In this document: positions 42,701 to 51,679 of the stretch, one piece after another | How the letters are laid out: each line of letters starts with the position of its first letter | Position numbering within the stretch: the stretch's first letter is position 1 | Assembly: GCA_051294375.1 (NCBI GenBank) | Contig: CM119265.1 | Span: 220,294 to 284,293 of the forward strand | Length of the DNA: 64,000 nucleotides | Direction of reading: 5' to 3' | From: Paraspadella gotoi | Lineage: Eukaryota > Chaetognatha | Made by a program: the position numbers and the translations under genes | The notes under the pieces: generated by a model | What the model was told of the DNA's origin: nothing | The model's input: only the letters and a program-made list of their open reading frames with translations | Database searches by the model: none

Positions 42701-43106
42701 TGTTTGCTTTCGATGCTGTAATGGTGCTAAAGTCAATCAGGTCGATTAAAAAACCATCTCGATGGTTGGGGGCCAGATAGTGTTCGGCCAGAAAATCTGA
42801 GCCGAGGATAGGTTGGGTCACATCTGCGATGGTCACCGTAAAAGGAAAGACACGTTTTCCCAGACGGACCTGGACGTCTCGGTAGCCAAAGCAGGCGATG
42901 GGGGAGCCGTTGGCGGCCTTGAGCTTGGTTGTTGATTCTCCTTTTTCCCGCTCGCTCTTCGTTGGGGGAATTATAGAGACGGTGGCGCCGCCGTCGACGA
43001 GCCAATTGAGCTTGTTGACGGCGTCGTGAACGAAGAGTAGGGAATCCTTAGAGTCGATGATGTGGCCGGTCGGGATGGCGTTCACCTCCTCCCGCCGGCC
43101 TTCTCG
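39324..43106 (-). CDS. pol: Pol polyprotein of element D (PR-RT-RH-IN)
   Basis: About 1260 aa, uninterrupted. Protease WLVDGGATVSIIPPT; RT FSKIDLLKGYHQIPV and YIDDILVAS; RNase H SDASNTAIGAVLEQ (an S where the others have T), FTDHKSLV and VVADSLSRP; integrase HNLGHPGVERTRQ with CQNCQRAK, then FTAVDRFTRWP, TTDRGAQF and VERFHRRLKESL; YLGPYRV (GPY/F). The linker is extremely proline-rich, with one run of more than 15 Pro encoded by GAG-rich DNA near 39720-39755. The tail is LFSRPTPGNFSYR (about 39440-39478). Catalytic residues are complete. Confidence 0.94.
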
Positions 43107-43112
43107 TTTTCC
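43065..43112 (-). promoter_or_regulatory. -1 frameshift site of D with non-standard heptamer
   Basis: G GAA AAC (43112-43106) sits in the gag frame where the other families have GGGAAAC or TTTAAAC. Six bases follow, then a hairpin: GCCGG (43099-43095) with CCGGC (43069-43065) and GGGA (43093-43090) with TCCC (43075-43072). Pol is in the -1 frame. Confidence 0.7.
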
Positions 43113-44176
43113 GATCGTTGTCGGTAGCAGCCTGGCTCACACTTTTTGGCTGAATCGCCATATTTTTTGTGGTAAAAGCAGATGTCGACTCGAGTTGTTT
43201 TCTGCTGCGTTGTCGAGTGATTTGACGGTGCCTTGTCAGGGTTTGCAGGTCGTCGAAAGGTACTAGGAGGTCGACGAGCGAATTGAGTGGGTCGTTGGCG
43301 ATTGATGGCGTTGACATCGTCGCCGAGCGGAGATTCGTCTTGCATGAGCGGAGGAATCGAGTTGTTGACAGCGTAGACTGGCGCTGCTGTGGCCGGATGC
43401 AGCAGTTTGCCGTCGCGATCAAAGTAGGCGTCGGCGAATTGTGCAGCAGTCTCCGCGTCGACCGTTTCGACCCTCTCTGCTAGACTCCGTTGGACTTCAG
43501 CGGGCAATTCTCTCAGTAATAATTCCTTCAAAATATCATCGACGCTCACCTTACCAGCCTTCTCTTTCATGATTGCTAGTAGTTGTGAAGGGCGTCGAGT
43601 CTCGCGTCGAGTGCCGTCTATAAGTGAGGCGGCCTGCTGTGAACGTGTGCGGCCATATTCAGTCCTTAAGTAGGAGAGGAAGGCTACCCAGCGCGCATCT
43701 GTGGCCTCGCCGAAGAGAAACGCGTTAATGCGGGGATTGAAGTCTACAGAGAATTTATCCTCTAAGTGGGCAAACTTTTCCCGTGCTGATGTCGTTCCTG
43801 AGCGAGTATACGCTGCTTCGATGCGTTGGATCCAAAGCTCCACGTTATCCGAATCGAAATCGGGAAGCTTCGGTTTTTTTAGTGACATCCCCTGAAGCGA
43901 CGCCGCGAGGGTGGCCGCCAGCGTGCGGACCAGCTCGGCCTGAGGGTCGGGAGATGGCGCGGCGGCCATCCTGGCGGTGTTTGTCGGCGTTGTTGGGAAT
44001 GTAAAATTCGATTGGGCGGCGTCGGAGGTCGGAGATCGCCGTCCGCGGCCAAAACCGATTCCTTGAACGGCTGGAGGCGCGAGGCGATTGTTTTGATCGA
44101 AAGGTTGAGGAGAGACGTCGCCTGAGCCGCTGGGGAGCGCCGTGCGCGCGCGTGTACTTCCGGCGGGGCCGCTCAT
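43082..44176 (-). CDS. gag: Gag polyprotein of element D
   Basis: 364 aa from the ATG at 44176 (MSGPAGSTRARTALP). I prefer this to the upstream ATG at 44236 because the other families open MSD/MSG and the extra 20 residues look like translated leader. The capsid-like region has LPDFDSDNVELWIQR, FAHLEDKFSVDFNPRINAF and RWVAFLSYLRTEYG. The zinc motif is CFYHKKYGDSAKKCEPGC. The frame overlaps pol in the -1 register. Confidence 0.9.
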   Translation of the reverse strand: MSGPAGSTRARTALPSGSGDVSPQPFDQNNRLAPPAVQGIGFGRGRRSPTSDAAQSNFTFPTTPTNTARMAAAPSPDPQAELVRTLAATLAASLQGMSLKKPKLPDFDSDNVELWIQRIEAAYTRSGTTSAREKFAHLEDKFSVDFNPRINAFLFGEATDARWVAFLSYLRTEYGRTRSQQAASLIDGTRRETRRPSQLLAIMKEKAGKVSVDDILKELLLRELPAEVQRSLAERVETVDAETAAQFADAYFDRDGKLLHPATAAPVYAVNNSIPPLMQDESPLGDDVNAINRQRPTQFARRPPSTFRRPANPDKAPSNHSTTQQKTTRVDICFYHKKYGDSAKKCEPGCYRQRSENEKAGGRR

Positions 44177-44525
44177 GGAGTTGTGATGCGTTTGGAAGAG
44201 AGAAAGAGAGAGAAAAGAGTGGTGAGAGATAGGCAAGATTTAGCAGCTTCAATTTCTCACGTCTTGCCTACCTGAGGAGGGTTTCTTGTCCGCTGGAGGC
44301 GTCCTCGGGACCCGTTTGTAGTTTTGTTTGGTTTTGTTTTTGTTTTGAAAGCATTCGAGGCTATAGGGTTTTCTTCGAGTCTATATTTGATGAATAATGT
44401 TCTAAGGCTTTTAGAGAGGAATTGAGGCCTATTTTTGATGAATAAAATCCCTTAGGCATTTGAGCAGCATTTGTTGACAGGTTTCAGATAGGTTGGAGGT
44501 TAGTTCATAGTTCGGGCTCACCAGT
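44177..44525 (-). other. Leader and primer binding site of D
   Basis: TGGTGAGCCCGAACTATG starts at 44523, two bases after the LTR end. The long leader (about 330 bases) down to gag contains two similar blocks reading AAGGCTTTTAGAG and TTAGGCATTTGAG on the plus strand. No gene is present. Confidence 0.65.
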
Positions 44526-44937
44526 TGTAGATATCGGATACCCTGGCACCGGTAGGAACGAGAAGGATTGATTCTATACGAAAAGTCTCCATAACGATAA
44601 TAAATAATGTCTGCTACTCAGCGGCTGACCATCTTGGTTAGTTATAAGGATGGCGGCCTTTTGGTTAACTATAACAGACAAAAGGCTATCAGGATTGATA
44701 GAGAATAATTATTCCAAGTTTGAGTCGTTTTCCGATAAAAGAGCCTCGTGGCGAAACGGATAAACGGCGGACTGTGGCTCGTAAGTTGCTGGTTCGAACT
44801 CCAGCATGACATGCCATTATAATTTATAATCGATAATTAATATAACGAGGAGACTTGTTAAAGTAAAACTACTTATTAAATCGGTTTTACAATGTACTAA
44901 ATTAATTACTAATTTTGGTGCCAGGTATATTGCTATA
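44526..44937 (-). repeat. 5' LTR of element D (about 412 bp)
   Basis: On the minus strand it ends GATATCTACA at 44526. It begins near 44937 against TTAGTTAG/TTAGGG repeat; the exact first base is uncertain because it does not start with TGTAG. CCTGGCACC near the start and GGTGCCAGG near the end form an inverted pair. It carries the tRNA-like block (44742-44811). Confidence 0.75.
44742..44811 (+). other. tRNA-like module antisense to D LTR
   Basis: An A-box-like TGGCGAAACGGAT leads to a perfect T-arm: GCTGG, loop TTCGAACT, CCAGC (B-box-like GGTTCGAACTCC). CTGTGGC in the middle could be a GTG anticodon loop, but the flanking stem is poor. It ends about 126 bp from the telomere junction. The plus-strand context (44742 to about 44811) could also be read as a degenerate tRNA gene. 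Confidence 0.6.
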
Positions 44938-45232
44938 CTAACTAACCCTAACACCTAAACCCTAACCTAACCTACCCAACCCTAACCCTAACCCAACCCT
45001 ACCCTAACTCCCTAACCCTACCTAACCTACCCTACGCCTAAACCTAACCCTAACCCTAACCCTAACCACTAAACCCTAACCCTAACCCCTAACCCTAACC
45101 AACTACAACCTAACCCTAACCCTAACCCAACCCCCTAACCCTAACTACCTACCCCTAACTCCTTAAACCTCCCTAACCTAACCCTAGCCCTAACCCTAAC
45201 CCTAACCCACCTACCCTAACCCTAACCCTAAC
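44938..45232 (-). repeat. Telomeric array between a broken gag and element D
   Basis: Irregular CCCTAA units on the plus strand, with no gene. At 45232 the array joins the interior of a gag gene, and on the other side the D LTR. Confidence 0.93.
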
Positions 45233-45681
45233 GCCATCCACGTTAACTCCGATCTTTGCCATCTGAGGTTGCGAATTTACTCGTATCCGTGCTGTGACCC
45301 TGAAGTCGAGTGTAAGCCGCTCCATTCTCTTAATCCATATTTCTATGTTAGCTTGTATCGAATCTGGGAGTGCGGGTTCCTGACTTGCAGCAGTTCGATG
45401 GGCGCGATGCGCGGCGGCCAATTGCGCACGTAAATTCTCATTTCATCTGTCGTTCGCGAGGGCGCGTCGATACGAGCGGCGCCGTTTTCGAGCCATTTTC
45501 CGGTGCGTTTGTCGCTTGGAAATCGAAGATGATGGAGGGCGTCAGCGAACATCACGGTAGATGTAGAATCGCGGATCTGTGTCCTCTGCCAAAGCCTATG
45601 GGCAGTTGCAAGCCTGCTCGAGTCGCTACTTCTCGTGCACATGAATCGAAGTTCGTGATCGGCAGGTCTTGTACCGCTCAT
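45233..45681 (-). pseudogene. gag: 5' part of an A/B-like gag that ends in telomere repeat
   Basis: From the ATG at 45681 (MSGTRPADHELRF) the reading passes, with frame changes, through SIQANIEIWIKRMERL, the conserved segment that opens the Gag capsid region. At about 45232 it runs straight into TTAGGG on the coding strand, so the open frame translates telomere repeat. The rest of gag is absent. The G-strand polarity is the one expected if telomerase had capped a break here. Confidence 0.75.
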
Positions 45682-46079
45682 CAGGGTCGTACGTGCTCCG
45701 ATGACGTTGGTGCATTTGGAACAAAGTAAAGAGGGAAGAAAGCGTGAGCACGACCGGTAGTAAGCTTAAATCTCCCAGTTTATTCACCCGATCTTACCTT
45801 GGAAAAGGTGTTTTTCCGCTGGATTGCCCTTCTGAAAGGTTTGGCTGGTTCGTCGTAGTACTCACATGTGTGGCAAGCTCTGGAGCTCGCTAACAGCGTG
45901 GCGACAAGTGTCGATACACGACAGTGTCACGTGCACTAAGAGAAATGTCGACGGTCATGACCGATGAAAGTAGCGTCGGCAGGGAAAATGTGCACGAGAT
46001 TCCGAATGTTTATTTTGATTCACAAGTTCAAAATCATTCATCGAGTTTTATTGATTTGGGAGATTCGATGCCGGGAGCG
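45682..46079 (-). repeat. Leader and 3' half of an A-like LTR belonging to the broken gag
   Basis: On the minus strand TTGCCACA ends an LTR at 45869 and is followed by a damaged primer site (TGTGAGTACTACGACG, compare TGGTGAGCACGACG in A). Upstream, 45870-46079 resembles the A2 LTR 3' part (GACAGTGTCACGTG, GGCAGGGAAAA). It stops near 46079 at a join with an RT fragment. Confidence 0.65.
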
Positions 46080-46375
46080 AGGATATCGTCTAGACTAGAC
46101 GAACCGTATTGCGTATACCTCTCCGAGGATCTCATCCATCGAGTCGGTGAAAGTTCTGTCCAGCATTTGTTAACCGGCGAATGGACAGCGTGTGAAAGAC
46201 GTACAACCAAACGGAGTAATCACTTGCCAGTTTTTTATGACGTCCGTAGGGTTTAACAGGGACTCTGGTGTATCCTTTAACAAGATCCTATTTTGAAAAT
46301 ATCGTTTTATCCCTGCGAGTTGAGGAGTTGAAATCAGTCAAAAGTGTTTCGTATCTGGGATATTTGTCAGATGCT
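46080..46375 (-). pseudogene. pol: Reverse transcriptase fragment
   Basis: Minus-strand pieces correspond to the RT palm around the DD motif (ATATCGTCTAG marks the LDDI codons), the upstream QDFQRLMDEI region and the K-DLLKGY segment. The sequence is frameshifted. At 46376 it joins integrase C-terminal sequence of B2, which is out of natural order. Confidence 0.6.
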
Positions 46376-47433
46376 ATGATTAACGACTCTCTCCCCGTGC
46401 TTGGGATTACGATAGTCAATTTAGTCCGATTTCTATTTGACTCTATATGGCCCTTCGTAAGGCGGAGAACGAGTGGTGGGTGTACGCCCTGCCTCGACTG
46501 TACAAAGACTATTTAGCCAGTTTCGAGATTACTTGCAACATGAATGCTGGCTGATGATGGGCGGACGTCGCTGTCGGTTGAAGTCGAGCCACTTCGACGC
46601 GTAATCTGGCCAACTGGTTTCTTCGTTGTTGTTGTAGGCCTTTGATTGTTCGATTTGAGGCCGTTCCGATAAACTACCGGGGACGCTGATCCCTTCCCGA
46701 AAACTAAGTCCGCTGCTGATGCTCGCCAAGTCCTCTTTGACGGTGGGTTCGAATGGCGAGCATAGTCATGGGCAGCTTTCCAATACCAGTTCTCCTTCTC
46801 TTCTTTCGCTAAATGCCTTAATGATTCCTTAAGCCTTCTGTGAAATCGTTCGACAAGGCCGTGCCTGAGGATGATACGCTGTTGTTCGGTTGATGCTTTG
46901 ATCCCCCACTGCCTGCGTGAGTTGGCGCCAGAGTGCTGAGTTAAACTGGCGTCCCTCTATCAGTTGTGATAACTGCAGGCGTTCCGAAGGTGACAAATCC
47001 ACTCATGACTGAGTGCATCGAGGACTGTCGATGTTAGAGTGTCTTGATGGGATAGCAGCCGGCCACAGCGTGAAAATCTGTCGACGATGTCAGTAAATGC
47101 TTATAACCATTTGAGCTTGGCATTTTAACGAGGTCAGGTTCACGTGTTGAAATCTCCTGGGTGGGATTTTGAAATCGCCGATTTCTGGAACTATGTGCCT
47201 CGTTACTTTGGCCTTTTGACAGTCTGGGCAGTCTCTTGCCCATTTCGATATATCTTGCTTCATGCTGGTCCAGACAACTTAGCTGATATTGCTTTGCGTG
47301 TCGCCTCTACTCCTGGGTGCCTAAGCCAGCATGACGTCGAAGATCTTTCTGCGCCAGGCTGTAGGGACGAATGGGCGGGCGGGGCCGTTAGAGATGTCCC
47401 TCTAGGAGCTGTTCCTCGCCTACTTGGATTTTT
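46376..47433 (-). pseudogene. pol: Integrase part of B2 Pol, frame broken
   Basis: Pieces show the integrase zinc finger near 47290, the IVDRF region near 47060, VERFHRR near 46840 and FGEGISVPG near 46690, in changing frames. Single-base losses dominate. Confidence 0.7.
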
Positions 47434-49512
47434 CTAAACGTTAGCCAGAGCGGGCGTCCTCAGCGATTTTTTGAAAGACTGGATCGAGGCTTTGATCTCT
47501 GGCCATTTTGCTCGACAGTCGCATCGATGCATTAGCGAATTGATGACGGCGACGGCGTCTTCGAGTCGATTTGCTTTGATTGGCCTGTCGACTTTCTCCT
47601 CGTCATGCTTGTCGACTTGTTTGGGAATGGTTGAGTCAGTTGTCGCCTCGTTTTGAATGTCGCTTTGTCGCTGTGGAAGTGACGGAGCTGATGACGCATT
47701 GTTTGGCCGCGAGAGGGCGTCGGCGACGACGTTGGCTTTTCCCTTCAAGTATCGAATATCAGTAGTGTACTCGGCGATCACTGAAAGCTGATAAGCTTGT
47801 CGAGCTGTCTGAGGTTCGCTTTTCTTCTTGATCGCCGGGACAAGGCTCTGATGATCTGTATAAATCGTGAAGCTTCTTCCTTCGATCCAGTGCCGGAAGT
47901 GGCGTACAGCTCTGAACGCCCCGAAGAGTTCACGATCAAACGGTGGCCATAATTTCTGATTTTTGGCCAATTTCGCCGAGAAAAAGGCCAAAGGTTCCCA
48001 TCCCTTTGGGCCACGTTGCTCCAAGACTGCTCCAACTGCGTGGTCCGAGGCGTCGGTCGTAATACACAGCTGAGCGCCTGTGCGAGGATGGTGGAGCATC
48101 GCTGCCTGGATGAGGCCCTCTTTGATCGATTCGAAGGCTTTTTCACATTCAGGTGTCCAGTTTAAAGCCTTGGGTTTTCCACTTAGCGCCTCGTAAAGCG
48201 GGGCGCAACGGTGAGCGACTTTTGGAACGAAACGTCGATAATAATTTATCATTCCAAGAAATCTTTGAAGCTCCTTCACCGTTGTTGGCCTTGTAGTCTC
48301 CTGCAACGTTTGGACTCGCTCTGGGAGTGGTCTTACGCCGTCTTTGTCTACAAGGAAGCCCAAGAACTCTAACGATTCTCTACCGAGGATACATTTCTTG
48401 GTATTGACCACTAGGCCATTAGCGTCAAGTGTTTTGAAGACTCTTTCGAGATCTTGCAAATGCTCCTCAGGGGAGGATGACGCCACCAAGATATCGTCTA
48501 GGTAGACGAATGTATGAGGAACATCTCCCAGTATCTCATCCATGAGACGCTGGAAGTCCTGTCCTGCATTCTTAAGTCCAAATGGACAGCGAGGAAAGAC
48601 GTATAACCCGAATGGAGTTATAACAGCTGTCTTTTTGACGTCTTCTGGGTTAACCGGTATCTGATGATAACCCTTTAGTAAGTCGATTTTAGAAAAAATC
48701 GACTTACCTTCCAACTGAGCGTTGAAATCTGTGAGCAGTTTGACTGGATAACGGTCATCTATTGTCTGTGTGTTCAATCGCCTATAATCACCGCAGCAGC
48801 GCCAGCCGCCGTCAGGCTTCGCCACTACGTGAAGAGGAGACGACCATTCCGATTTTCCTCGTTTAGCTATGCCCAGCGCGACCATCTTCTCCAGCTCTCT
48901 CTTCGCCACCGCGAGCTTCTCTGGGTCTAGACGGCGAGCACGAGACTGGCAAGGCCGTCCCTCAGTAGGAATCGAATGTGTGACGCCGTGGCGTGGTTCC
49001 TTTAATTCGAAGGTCGGCGTAGAGAGAGAAGGAAAAGAGTCTAAAAGTTTATAAAACTTTTCGCCTTTGCGATCAACGAAGTTAACGTGGGTCGAGGGTT
49101 CTGANNNNNNNNNNGCTGCAATTGTAGAGTAGTCTTGTAGATCCATAAGTAATCCATCTCGATGGTTGGGGGCTAAAAAATTTTCAGCCAGAAAATCTGC
49201 CCCTAGAATGAATTGAGTGACGTCAGCGACAATGAAATCATATTCGAATCTACGTTTGCCAAGAGTAACTACTTTTTTCATGGTGCCATAACAGTTTATT
49301 GCAGACCCGTTTGCTGCCTGCAACTTCATATCTNNNNNNNNNNCTCGTTTTCGTTGATCATGAGTCGGAGGAACAATCGACAACAATGCGCCGCCATCCA
49401 CCAGCCATTTTATTCTGCTAACGTCGTCCCTGATATAAAGTAGGTCGTTAGACGCTGGTGAATGAGATTGGCTTTGGGGAACGGCGTTCACCGCCGGCGT
49501 CCCCCTCTTCCG
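47434..49512 (-). CDS. pol: Protease-RT-RNase H part of B2 Pol
   Basis: Open for about 690 codons from the slippery site (two 10-N gaps at 49105 and 49334 keep the frame). Protease WLVDGGALLSIVPPT, RT FSKIDLLKGYHQIPV and YLDDILVAS, FLGMINYYRRF, RNase H TDASDHAVGAVLEQ, YTDHQSLV and VVADALSRP. The frame is lost just before the integrase, at about 47450. It is clearly related to A pol but distinct. Confidence 0.9.
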   Translation of the reverse strand, partial: RKRGTPAVNAVPQSQSHSPASNDLLYIRDDVSRIKWLVDGGALLSIVPPTHDQRKRXXXXDMKLQAANGSAINCYGTMKKVVTLGKRRFEYDFIVADVTQFILGADFLAENFLAPNHRDGLLMDLQDYSTIAXXXXSEPSTHVNFVDRKGEKFYKLLDSFPSLSTPTFELKEPRHGVTHSIPTEGRPCQSRARRLDPEKLAVAKRELEKMVALGIAKRGKSEWSSPLHVVAKPDGGWRCCGDYRRLNTQTIDDRYPVKLLTDFNAQLEGKSIFSKIDLLKGYHQIPVNPEDVKKTAVITPFGLYVFPRCPFGLKNAGQDFQRLMDEILGDVPHTFVYLDDILVASSSPEEHLQDLERVFKTLDANGLVVNTKKCILGRESLEFLGFLVDKDGVRPLPERVQTLQETTRPTTVKELQRFLGMINYYRRFVPKVAHRCAPLYEALSGKPKALNWTPECEKAFESIKEGLIQAAMLHHPRTGAQLCITTDASDHAVGAVLEQRGPKGWEPLAFFSAKLAKNQKLWPPFDRELFGAFRAVRHFRHWIEGRSFTIYTDHQSLVPAIKKKSEPQTARQAYQLSVIAEYTTDIRYLKGKANVVADALSRPNNASSAPSLPQRQSDIQNEATTDSTIPKQVDKHDEEKVDRPIKANRLEDAVAVINSLMHRCDCRAKWPEIKASIQSFKKSLRTPALANV

Positions 49513-49518
49513 TTTCCC
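49476..49518 (-). promoter_or_regulatory. -1 ribosomal frameshift site of B2
   Basis: G GGA AAC (49518-49512) is in the gag frame. A 6-nt spacer (49511-49506) follows, then the stem GGGGGACG region (49505-49498) pairs with CGTTCCCC (49483-49476), 8 pairs with one G-T. The gag stop is in the loop. B1 keeps the heptamer and spacer at 22170-22158. Confidence 0.8.
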
Positions 49519-50537
49519 TCCTTTCGTTTCGACGTCTCCTCGTACTTAGAGCACCCTGGCTCACAAGACCAAGCGTCGTCTCCGAATCGAGCGTGCTTGC
49601 TACAGATAGTAACGAGCTTGTTCTTTGGTTTCGCTTTCGCTGAGAATTTTTTCTTTGAGTTGGCGTTTTTTCGAGTGAAGGCGCCAAGGGCGTTGATAGC
49701 GGCGTCGTCGTCATCCGTTGAAGATTGTCGACGATCCTGTCGGTCCTGGTCGACGTTATGAACGAGTGATGCCGCTTGACGGATCTTGAGATTGCCGTCG
49801 TTGTCAAAGTGATGGTCAGCGAGTTGACAGAGATCTTTCGCTGATAGATCTTCAGCTTTGTCCTCAAGCTGTCGTCGTACCTCGACGGGCAATTCCCGGA
49901 GGATTTTTTCCTTTCGGAGATAGATCATCGATTGTGAGAGTCCTTTTTTTGTCCTCTAACTGAGCTAGGACCTTTGACGGCTTGATGCCGTCGACGTCGA
50001 GAGGGTCGAGGAGATGGCCGGCTTGTTGGCGTCGTGATAAGCCATATTCTTTCCGGAGGTACGCCAGAAAATCGTTCCAGGCCTCCTCAGATGCCTCACA
50101 CGAAAAGAAATTGGTTTATTTTTGGATCTTCTTTGACGCCAATCTTCGATTCGAGGTGTGCGAATTTATTTCGAGGAGCTGAGACGCCGGCGCGGACGTA
50201 GGCCGCCTCGACACGTTTAATCCAGACCTCAATGTTTTCCTTGTCGAAGTCCGGAAGGTCAGGTTTTCTATTGGAGGCCCGTTCGAGCGCGCGGGTGCAG
50301 CAGCCAGCGCAGCGCGGAGTTCGTCATTCTCGCCGCGCAGATCACGCTCCGCGGCGCCGCCTGTTGCCATGCTAACGGTGGTCGCCTGATAGTCGAACGC
50401 CGGCGTTGCGTCGGAGAAATTCGGTGATCGTCGACCTCGGCCAAAGCCGAGAGGTAGCTGGAGGTTGGCTGCTCCGGGCTGCTCCTTGTGTCGCGCTGTG
50501 ATGAGCGGAGTCGATCGCGATACTCAGGTCCACTCAT
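49488..50537 (-). CDS. gag: Gag of element B2, with frameshift(s)
   Basis: The start at 50537 reads MSGPEYRDRLRSSQRD. The C-terminal 146 codons (49928-49488) are open and contain EKILRELPVEVRRQLEDKAEDL and the zinc motif CSKHARFGDDAWSCEPGC. At least one indel between 49930 and 50400 breaks the middle (capsid-like) part. It is closest to A Gag. Confidence 0.8.
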
Positions 50538-50712
50538 CAGCGCGTTGGAATCGTCGTGGGCCCGATCGAATTGCAAAGAGAGAAAAAGGCGTCAGAGGAT
50601 TGGATGGATCAGCCTAATTTCAATTCGCTCATCCAATCTTACCTCAGAAGTGTGTGAGCTGCTCCAGAATCTTGACAGAAGGTTGGTTTGGTTCACCGTC
50701 GTGCTTACCAAG

Positions 50713-51358
50713 TGTGGCACGTTGACAGAAGGCAGGTCTGCTCAGCTTGACGTGACGAAGGGGCGTGGCAACTGTGCGATTTGCATCTAATGATAATCAG
50801 CTTTGAGATTATCAGCAGGGAAAGCACATTGTCTTAAACGAATGTTTTGTTTATGTTTTTAATAAACGAATTGTTTTGTTTATGTTTAATAAACTTTAAC
50901 GATTGTTTTGTTTTTAGATCGATTTGTTTTGTTGACAAATTTATTTGGTTGAGATAAAACAATTGATTCGAGTTAAAGTTTTCTCTATTCACTAATGTAT
51001 GACTTTACATTGAGAGATAATAATTAAAACGATTTGAGATGAATAACGTTCATAAGTTTATTCATGAGAGATAAAAACCAGTCTGAATTCACTTCAGAAA
51101 ACAATCATTAAAGAAAGGCATCAATAAACAAAAGGAATCGCCAGAGACATCTCTTGGATCATCGATTTCAATTCGAGTTGAAACAAAAGGTTTAGGTTGT
51201 TTCTAAAGCTTTAAATATGAAGTTTTGAATCCTAATTGTCGGGGCTAGTCGGATGGCGAGATCGGTGATCGAAGCGTCCCGACTTCTTGAGCCGGGTTCG
51301 ATTCCCGAAGAAATGAAGTTTATTTCCAAAATGAAATAACTCGCTCGAGACGGCTACA
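50713..51358 (-). repeat. 5' LTR of element B2 (646 bp)
   Basis: On the minus strand it starts TGTAGCCGTCTCGAG beside telomere repeat and ends GCCACA. The primer site TGGTAAGCACGACGG follows from 50710. It contains a TAATGTA-type hairpin (50993-51011) and the tRNA-like block (51238-51312). Confidence 0.87.
51238..51312 (+). other. tRNA-like module antisense to B2 LTR
   Basis: GTCGGG at the left can pair with CCCGAC in the middle. An A-box-like GGATGGCGAGATCGG is present. The T-arm is CGGG, loop TTCGATT, CCCG, with B box GGTTCGATTCC. It ends about 46 bp from the telomere junction. Confidence 0.62.
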
Positions 51359-51679
51359 ACCACTAACCCTAACCCTACTAACCCTAACCCTAACCCTAAC
51401 CCTAACCCTAACCCTAACCCCTAAAACTAACCTAACCCTAACCCTAACCCTTAACCCCTAACCTTAACCCTAACCCTAACCCTAACCAACCCTAACCCTA
51501 ACCCAACCCTAACCCTAAACCCTATAACCCTAACCCCTAACCCTAACCCTAACCCTAACCTAACCCTACCACCTAACCTAAACCTCTAACCCTAACCCTA
51601 ACCCTAACCCCTACCCAACCCTACCCTAACAATACCCTAACCTAACCTAACCCAACCTAACCCTCAACCCTAACCTAAC
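51359..51679 (-). repeat. Telomeric array beside B2
   Basis: CCCTAA units on the plus strand, corresponding to 24078-24390 but with cleaner repeats. No gene. Confidence 0.94.

Larger units (their letters stand above)
38946..44937 (-). mobile_element. Element D: Ty3/gypsy retrotransposon with intact gag and pol
   Basis: Minus strand: 5' LTR 44937-44526, primer site 44523, leader, gag 44176-43082, pol 43106-39324 and 3' UTR to the gap at 38945. The 3' LTR is missing. The 5' LTR abuts TTAGGG (sense). It is diverged from A, B and C in protein but has the same layout. Confidence 0.92.
46376..51358 (-). mobile_element. Element B2: Ty3/gypsy of the B family, 3' end missing
   Basis: Minus strand: 5' LTR 51358-50713, primer site 50710, gag about 50537-49488, frameshift site, pol from 49512 to 46376. 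The end of pol, the 3' UTR and the 3' LTR are missing. It matches B1 at 18875-24077 throughout, with far fewer indels in gag and RT. The 5' LTR abuts telomere repeat. Confidence 0.88.

Noticed and set aside
44742-44811. Ordinary host tRNA gene
   Set aside because: It sits inside the D LTR at the same place and in the same sense as the other modules, and its anticodon stem is poor. I record it as an LTR module.
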